Below are positions 58,752-64,000 of a stretch of 64,000 nt of DNA, in pieces (within the stretch, counting starts at the first letter, position 1; every line of letters begins with the position of its first letter). The position numbers and the translations under genes are program-made. The DNA comes from Pseudomonas putida. GTDB taxonomy: Bacteria; Pseudomonadota; Gammaproteobacteria; Pseudomonadales; Pseudomonadaceae. Below the pieces are notes generated by a model. The model saw nothing but the letters and a program-made list of their open reading frames with translations, was not told the DNA's origin and ran no database searches. The stretch is taken from assembly GCF_005080685.1 (NCBI RefSeq), contig NZ_CP039371.1, positions 1,550,001 to 1,614,000 of the forward strand. Reading direction: 5' to 3'.

Positions 58752-59054
58752 ATGACGAAGTCGGAGCTGATCGAACGTATTGTCACCCATCAAGGCTTGC
58801 TCTCCTCAAAGGATGTGGAGCTGGCCATCAAGACCATGCTTGAGCAGATGTCACAGTGCCTGGCGACCGGCGACCGCATCGAAATTCGCGGTTTTGGCAG
58901 CTTTTCCCTGCACTATCGCGCCCCCCGGGTAGGTCGTAACCCCAAGACCGGCCAGTCGGTAAGCCTCGAAGGCAAATTCGTCCCGCACTTCAAGCCGGGC
59001 AAGGAACTGCGTGATCGCGTCAACGAAGACGAAGAAGACCACGTGGGTAGCTGA
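58752..59054 (+). CDS. ihfB: integration host factor subunit beta
   Basis: DNA-bending protein that pairs with IhfA. The 100-aa protein has the HU/IHF fold: [39 protein letters not shown] with the intercalating Pro of RNPKTG (about residues 62-67) and a C-terminal helix with an acidic tail. ATG follows AAGGG. The lapA-domain gene follows by 19 bp. In P. aeruginosa this gene also borders wzz and the O-antigen cluster. Confidence 0.98.
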   Translation: MTKSELIERIVTHQGLLSSKDVELAIKTMLEQMSQCLATGDRIEIRGFGSFSLHYRAPRVGRNPKTGQSVSLEGKFVPHFKPGKELRDRVNEDEEDHVGS

Positions 59055-59073
59055 TCCAGCGAAGGAGATCGAC

Positions 59074-59337
59074 ATGCGTAACCTCAAGCGCGCCCTGGCG
59101 GCGTTGTTCGTGCTGCTGTTGGCGGCTGTGGTGCTGTTCTTCGTGCTGGAAAACCAGCAGAGCGTCGCCCTGGTCCTGTTCGGCTGGTCCGCCCCAGCAG
59201 TACCGGTGGCAGTCCTGGTCTTGGCCGCACTGGTCGTTGGCCTGGCCGTCGGCCCCTTGCTGGGCGCCTACGCGTTCATGCGCAGCAAACGCAAACTCCG
59301 CCGCAGCGCTCGCCAGGAAGCGCTGGCCGGCAGCTGA
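59074..59337 (+). CDS. LapA domain-containing membrane protein (DUF1049)
   Basis: An 87-aa inner-membrane protein with two helices (about 7-26 and 43-66), an ENQQSVALVLFGWSAP loop between them and a basic cytosolic tail (MRSKRKLRRSARQ). This is the LapA/YciS family, which acts with LapB in control of LpxC and LPS assembly in E. coli. ATG follows GGAG. No lapB is next to it here. Confidence 0.9.
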   Translation: MRNLKRALAALFVLLLAAVVLFFVLENQQSVALVLFGWSAPAVPVAVLVLAALVVGLAVGPLLGAYAFMRSKRKLRRSARQEALAGS

Positions 59338-59435
59338 GGTCTATTCCTACACCCCGTTGGGATTTGCGCGCTGGGTTCACGGGCGAAGGAATGGGGTAAT
59401 GCTTGCTCGTTCCTCACCCGCAAAGGACCCGCGCC

Positions 59436-60848
59436 ATGCATTTCCCCTCGCTCACCCACCACGGCGGCGTCCGTGATGTCACCGGTTCCTGCCACCAACT
59501 GCACTTGGACGGCGCGACCAGCCTGCTGATCGACTGTGGGCTCGTGCAAGACGATGAGTCCGGCGAGTTGGGCTTCGATATCCAGGGCGTACGCGCGCTA
59601 ATCGTCACTCACGTTCATCTCGACCATGTCGGACGCATTCCTGCGCTGTTCGCAGCGGGATTTCGTGGGCCTATCTATTGCAGCGAACCCTCAGCCAAAC
59701 TCTTGCCACTGGTGCTGGAGGATGCCTACAAGCTCGGCATCAGCCGCGTACCGGCGCATGTCGCGCGATATCTCGAATTTCTGGAAGAACGCATTGTGCC
59801 GCTGCCGTTCGATGAATGGCACCCGGTTGTAGAGCGCGAGAGTATGCGTTGTCGTATTCGTCTCCAGCGTGCTGGGCATTTGCTGGGCTCAGCCTATGTC
59901 GAATGCGATATGGACCTGGGCGATGAGAATACCCGCTATGTCTTCTCGGGCGACCTGGGTGCGCCATGCAATCCGCTGTTGCGGCCGCTGCAGCCACCAG
60001 AACGGGCGGACGTGCTGGTGTTGGAAAGCACCTATGGCGATCGCTTGCATCCCGACCGCAGCCAACGCCAGGAGCAGCTCGAACGAGCGATCGATCGGGC
60101 TTTGGCCGACAAGGGCACCATTCTCATACCCGCTTTCAGCCTGGGGCGTACTCAGGAGTTGCTCTACGAGCTGGAGGACATCCTCCATCGCAAGGCGCTG
60201 CTAGGGCGCACTGCCAGGGCTTCTGGAAGCGATCCGCTGGATTGGTCGCGGTTGCCGGTCATTCTCGACTCGCCGCTCGCACAGCGCATTACGAAGGCTT
60301 ACAAGGACCTGCATCAGTACTGGCGGGATGAGGCTCAGGATAGGCTCGAGGGTGGGCGTAATCCGTTGGCGTTCGATCAGTTGGTGAGTGTTGAGAGCCA
60401 TGGCAAGCACCTGGAAGTGGTGAACTACCTCAAGAGTACAGGGCGGCCGGCGATCGTGATTGCGGGGAATGGGATGTGTTCGGGTGGGCGGATTGTGAAT
60501 TACTTGAAGGCCATGCTGGGGGATCCGCGGCATGAGGTGATGTTTGTGGGGTATCAGGCCAAGGGGACGCCTGGGGCGGTGATACAGGCTTGTGAGAGGG
60601 TGCAAGGGTTCGTCACGGTGGACCTGGATGGGGAGCGCTATGAGGTGCGGGCCAAGGTGATGAGCTTGGCGGGGTATTCGGGGCATGCGGATCAGGCGGG
60701 GTTGGTGGGGTTTGCGCTGGGGCAGGGGAGGCCTGCGGGGAGGGTGGTTTTGGTGCATGGGGAGGGTGGGGCGAAGCGGGCGTTAGCGGGGGCTTTGGAG
60801 GTGCGTTTGCGGATGATCGGGGTTGAATCGAGGATAGATGTCCCATAG
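59436..60848 (+). CDS. MBL-fold/beta-CASP metallo-hydrolase
   Basis: Zinc-dependent hydrolase of the beta-CASP family, related to RNA-processing CPSF-73-like enzymes. The 470-aa protein has THVHLDHVGR (motif 2, about residue 59), RAGHLLGSAYVE (motif 3), FSGDLG (motif 4), the beta-CASP domain with LESTYGDRLH and PAFSLGRTQELL, SGGRIVNYL, and YSGHADQ (C-terminal His). It likely cleaves RNA, though DNA is possible. Start 59436 follows AAAGGA. The second half is strikingly G-rich on the plus strand. It is the last gene before the polysaccharide cluster. Confidence 0.88.
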   Translation: MHFPSLTHHGGVRDVTGSCHQLHLDGATSLLIDCGLVQDDESGELGFDIQGVRALIVTHVHLDHVGRIPALFAAGFRGPIYCSEPSAKLLPLVLEDAYKLGISRVPAHVARYLEFLEERIVPLPFDEWHPVVERESMRCRIRLQRAGHLLGSAYVECDMDLGDENTRYVFSGDLGAPCNPLLRPLQPPERADVLVLESTYGDRLHPDRSQRQEQLERAIDRALADKGTILIPAFSLGRTQELLYELEDILHRKALLGRTARASGSDPLDWSRLPVILDSPLAQRITKAYKDLHQYWRDEAQDRLEGGRNPLAFDQLVSVESHGKHLEVVNYLKSTGRPAIVIAGNGMCSGGRIVNYLKAMLGDPRHEVMFVGYQAKGTPGAVIQACERVQGFVTVDLDGERYEVRAKVMSLAGYSGHADQAGLVGFALGQGRPAGRVVLVHGEGGAKRALAGALEVRLRMIGVESRIDVP

Positions 60849-61051
60849 GACGCGTTCAGCGCCGACGCGATACGCTGTCAGATAACGCGGAACTTTCTCG
60901 CTATGCTTTCATCTATTACTGATTAATGATTAAGATGGCGGTCACGCTACCGTTGGCGCTAGCCAGCGGTCGAGCCTGACAGGCAGATCAGGCATGGCGA
61001 TTTGAGATCGTACGCAGACAACCAAGACGGACCCAAGGAATAACAGAATAA
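60849..61051 (+). other. gap before the O-antigen cluster
   Basis: No gene is seen. GC content falls here. The minus strand of 60943-60954 reads AACGGTAGCGTG, 10/12 to the ops element bound by RfaH, but in the wrong orientation for wzz. Promoter for wzz must lie here; no clear -35/-10 pair was found. Confidence 0.4.
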
Positions 61052-62116
61052 ATGCGTAGTGAACCTGAGCGGGTTAGCGGTGATGGTGAGATCGATTTGC
61101 TTGAGCTTGTTCAGGGCGTATGGCGGCAGAAGCTTTGGGTTCCGTTGGTTGCGGTACCTGTAATCGCTATTGGCTTGGCCTATGTCTTGATGGTGTCGCC
61201 GGTCTACGAAGCAAAACTCTATATTCAGCCGCCCGCGCAGAACGAAGTCGCGCAGCTCAATTATGGTAGGGGGGGCAATACCGGTCTCCCGCCTATCAGT
61301 GCTGCCTATGTCTACGGTATCTATTTGAACGCTCTTCAATCCGAGACAGTCCGGGACAAATTCTTCCGCGATGCTTTTCTTCCCACGTTGACGGAGGAAG
61401 AGCGCAAAGGCTCACGTGATGCATTGTATGCCCAGTTCAATGGGATGCTCAGTGTTTCTAAGGCAGGGAAGGACATGCCTGATCGCTACGTGTTGACGGC
61501 GCATCTGGAGGATCCGCGGCTTGCGGCTACGTGGGTTTCAGGTTATGCCGAACTGGCCGCAGAGCGAGCAAAGAGCGAGCTACTCAACGGAGCTCGCAGT
61601 GAAATATCGATCATGGCGGATAATCTTGAGCAGCAGATTCGGGCTGCTCGCGCCAGCGCTGATAACCAGCGCAAAGACCAGATTGCTCAGCTTGAAGAAG
61701 CGCTGCGGGTAGCCAAATCGATCGGTTTGGACAAGCCTCCTATCATTTCCTCCACTTTGGGGAACGAGGTGTCGGCGGGCATGGATGGTGAGCTGACCTA
61801 CATGCGTGGTACTAAAGCATTGGAGGCTGAAATCGCCAATCTGCACTCTCGTAAGTCGGCTGATCCCTTCATACCCAAATTGCGTCAAAAGCAGGAACAA
61901 CTCAATTTCCTCCGTCATTGGGATATCAATCCGTCGCTGGTCGCCATGTACAAACAAGACGGTGCGGTGAGCCAACCTGACAAACCAATCAAGCCGCGCA
62001 AAGCTGTGATCATGCTGATGACTGCGATTGTTGGTGTCGGGCTCGGCATGCTGGTCGCCCTCGGGCGAGATCTCTGGTTGCGGCGCCGCTCGGCGCAACC
62101 GCCTAGCGCGGTTTGA
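61052..62116 (+). CDS. wzz: Wzz-type O-antigen chain-length determinant
   Basis: Inner-membrane polysaccharide co-polymerase that sets O-antigen chain length. The 354-aa protein has a first membrane helix (about 29-50; WVPLVAVPVIAIGLAYVLMVSPVYEAK), a long periplasmic coiled-coil domain with AELAAERAKSELLNGARSEI and QIRAARASADNQRKDQIAQL, a P-rich stretch KPIKPRKAVI and a second helix (about 322-342). ATG follows AAGGA. Position after ihfB and before wbpA matches P. aeruginosa wzz. Confidence 0.92.
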   Translation: MRSEPERVSGDGEIDLLELVQGVWRQKLWVPLVAVPVIAIGLAYVLMVSPVYEAKLYIQPPAQNEVAQLNYGRGGNTGLPPISAAYVYGIYLNALQSETVRDKFFRDAFLPTLTEEERKGSRDALYAQFNGMLSVSKAGKDMPDRYVLTAHLEDPRLAATWVSGYAELAAERAKSELLNGARSEISIMADNLEQQIRAARASADNQRKDQIAQLEEALRVAKSIGLDKPPIISSTLGNEVSAGMDGELTYMRGTKALEAEIANLHSRKSADPFIPKLRQKQEQLNFLRHWDINPSLVAMYKQDGAVSQPDKPIKPRKAVIMLMTAIVGVGLGMLVALGRDLWLRRRSAQPPSAV

Positions 62117-62391
62117 GTGATATTGGTCTAATAGCGGCCGAAGTCGCTGCATCTGGGGAGAATCCCGGAAGGATTCCTTTCCCCTGTATACCTATGACTG
62201 AGACGGCCTTTCGATCATCATCCAGTAAGGCCTTCTCTGCTGGCCTCATAGGGTGGTGCTTTTACGGTCAGTGTCATTATTACACTGCCGACGAATGGAT
62301 TCACTCGACTGCCGAATGAATCGATGATGTTCGATAACCCGTTGTTCTGCTCATGAATACGGGCAAGTAAATTCAAGGTGAGTTGGAAAGC
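62117..62391 (+). other. 275-bp gap between wzz and wbpA
   Basis: No gene, REP or terminator was recognised. The sequence is AT-richer than the backbone and contains ATGAATCGATGATGTTCG-type direct repetition only by chance level. It may hold a promoter for wbpA. Confidence 0.35.
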
Positions 62392-63702
62392 ATGACAGAT
62401 ATTAATAAAGTGGTAGAGAAGTTCAAAAGTCGGCAAGCCTTGATTGGTATTGTGGGGCTAGGCTACGTCGGCCTGCCGCTGATGCTTCGTTACAACTCGA
62501 TCGGCTTCAATGTGTTGGGTATTGATATCGATCAAACCAAGGTTGATAAGCTGAACGCGGGTGAGAGCTACATTGAGCACATTTCGGCCACCAATATCGC
62601 CAAGGCTCGGACAAGCGGATTTGAGGCCACCATCGACTTTGAACGCGCCGCAGAGTGCGACGCGTTGATTTTGTGCGTTCCTACGCCGCTCAACAAATAT
62701 CGCGAACCAGATATGAGCTTCGTGATTAATACCACTGACGCGCTCAAACCGTACCTGAGAGCGGGGCAGGTAGTGTCCCTGGAAAGTACCACTTACCCAG
62801 GGACCACCGAGGAAGAGTTGCTGCCGCGCGTGCAAGAAGGTGGCCTGGTGGTAGGTGAGAATATCTACCTGGTGTACTCGCCAGAGCGTGAAGACCCGGG
62901 TAACCCGAATTTTGAAACCCGGACGATCCCTAAGGTTATTGGCGGGCATACTTCTAGCTGTCTTGAAGTGGGTATCGCCCTGTACGAACAGGCCATTGAT
63001 CAAGTAGTGCCGGTGAGCTCTACCAAAGCCGCTGAAATGACCAAGCTTCTGGAAAATATTCATCGTGCAGTGAATATCGGCTTGGTCAACGAAATGAAGA
63101 TCGTGGCGGATCGTATGGGTATCGACATTTTCGAGGTTGTCGATGCCGCGGCGACTAAGCCTTTCGGCTTCACGCCCTACTACCCAGGCCCGGGCTTGGG
63201 TGGCCACTGCATTCCAATCGACCCTTTCTACCTCACCTGGAAGGCGCGCGAATACGGGTTGCACACTCGCTTCATCGAGCTGTCGGGCGAAGTGAACCAG
63301 GCCATGCCCGAGTATGTATTGGGCAAGCTGATGGACGGACTGAATGATTCCGGCAAGGCACTGAAGGGTAGCCGTGTACTCGTTCTAGGTATTGCCTATA
63401 AGAAGAACGTGGACGACATGCGCGAGTCGCCGTCCGTGGAGATCATGGAGTTGATCGAGGCCAAAGGCGGCGTTGTGGCCTACAGCGACCCGCATGTACC
63501 GGTGTTTCCGAAGATGCGCGAACATCACTTTGAACTGAGCAGCGAACCCCTGACCGCTGAGAACCTGGCAAGCTTCGACGCTGTGGTGTTGGCCACTGAC
63601 CACGACAAATTCGACTATGCCCTGATCGAAGCCAAAGCCAAGCTGATCGTCGACAGCCGCGGCAAGTACCGCACGCCAACTGTGCATATCATCAAGGCCT
63701 GA
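62392..63702 (+). CDS. wbpA: UDP-N-acetylglucosamine 6-dehydrogenase WbpA
   Basis: NAD-dependent enzyme that oxidises UDP-GlcNAc to UDP-GlcNAcA, the first step towards UDP-ManNAc(3NAc)A-type sugars of B-band O-antigen. The 436-aa length equals that of P. aeruginosa WbpA. Motifs: NAD site [12 protein letters not shown] (about 21-32), [11 protein letters not shown] (about 127), the catalytic Cys in [15 protein letters not shown] (about 272) and [16 protein letters not shown] (about 331). ATG 62392 is preferred over a TTG three codons upstream. Confidence 0.92.
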   Translation: MTDINKVVEKFKSRQALIGIVGLGYVGLPLMLRYNSIGFNVLGIDIDQTKVDKLNAGESYIEHISATNIAKARTSGFEATIDFERAAECDALILCVPTPLNKYREPDMSFVINTTDALKPYLRAGQVVSLESTTYPGTTEEELLPRVQEGGLVVGENIYLVYSPEREDPGNPNFETRTIPKVIGGHTSSCLEVGIALYEQAIDQVVPVSSTKAAEMTKLLENIHRAVNIGLVNEMKIVADRMGIDIFEVVDAAATKPFGFTPYYPGPGLGGHCIPIDPFYLTWKAREYGLHTRFIELSGEVNQAMPEYVLGKLMDGLNDSGKALKGSRVLVLGIAYKKNVDDMRESPSVEIMELIEAKGGVVAYSDPHVPVFPKMREHHFELSSEPLTAENLASFDAVVLATDHDKFDYALIEAKAKLIVDSRGKYRTPTVHIIKA

Positions 63703-63723
63703 TTGGCATCGCCAGCATATTGA

Positions 63724-64000
<277 letters not shown>

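Overview
The window looks like a chromosomal segment of a Pseudomonas putida-group bacterium. It has high-GC coding sequence, many intergenic REP palindromes with the P. putida-type core (GCGGG...CCCGCTCCTACAGG), a Pseudomonas-style TyrA-AroA fusion, GyrA with Thr83/Asp87 and an acidic tail insert, an RsmI-type CsrA paralogue, and the NAGGN osmoprotectant genes. From memory the gene order follows the P. putida KT2440 backbone from minE to ihfB closely; I could not run an alignment.

Layout. 0-4.1 kb: apeB, rluA and minCDE, all on the minus strand. 4.2-10.7 kb: envelope genes (lipid A acyltransferase, patatin, an MlaA-like protein overlapping a secreted alpha/beta hydrolase, a small membrane protein, a GH17 glucan enzyme). 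10.8-13.9 kb: a betaine/choline-type binding protein and a DUF485-ActP acetate transporter pair. 14.0-23.1 kb: an accessory locus holding a CS1-type (alternate, cable/CFA-like) chaperone-usher fimbria (pilin, usher, tip adhesin, chaperone) followed by a NarL-type response regulator and a BvgS-like hybrid sensor kinase. The usher, the tip adhesin and the sensor kinase each carry what looks like a single-base (G) loss, while the surrounding backbone genes are open. Matching palindromic motifs lie upstream of both the pilin and chaperone genes, and one resembles a Bordetella BvgA operator.

23.1-48.1 kb: backbone genes, namely a 50-aa DUF3309 protein, an SDR, rsmI, a YheU protein, the NAGGN cluster (peptidase, synthetase, amidotransferase), mnmC, pap, a DMT permease, fumC, DUF2059, BolA, trhO, a DsbA-like protein, an ABC exporter, a GGDEF-EAL protein, a TenA-like protein, yciK, mupP, ubiG and mtnA. 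48.4-59.3 kb: the conserved gyrA-serC-pheA-tyrA/aroA-cmk-rpsA-ihfB-lapA run. 59.4-64 kb: a beta-CASP metallo-hydrolase, then the start of an O-antigen/polysaccharide locus (wzz, wbpA, partial wbpB) with visibly lower GC.

Working together: MinCDE places the division site. serC/pheA/tyrA-aroA supply serine and aromatic amino acids. The NAGGN genes make an osmolyte. MupP recycles peptidoglycan sugar. wzz/wbpA/wbpB start B-band-type O-antigen synthesis. The fimbria plus two-component system form a self-contained, possibly decaying, adhesion module. No tRNA, rRNA, CRISPR array or transposase was seen.
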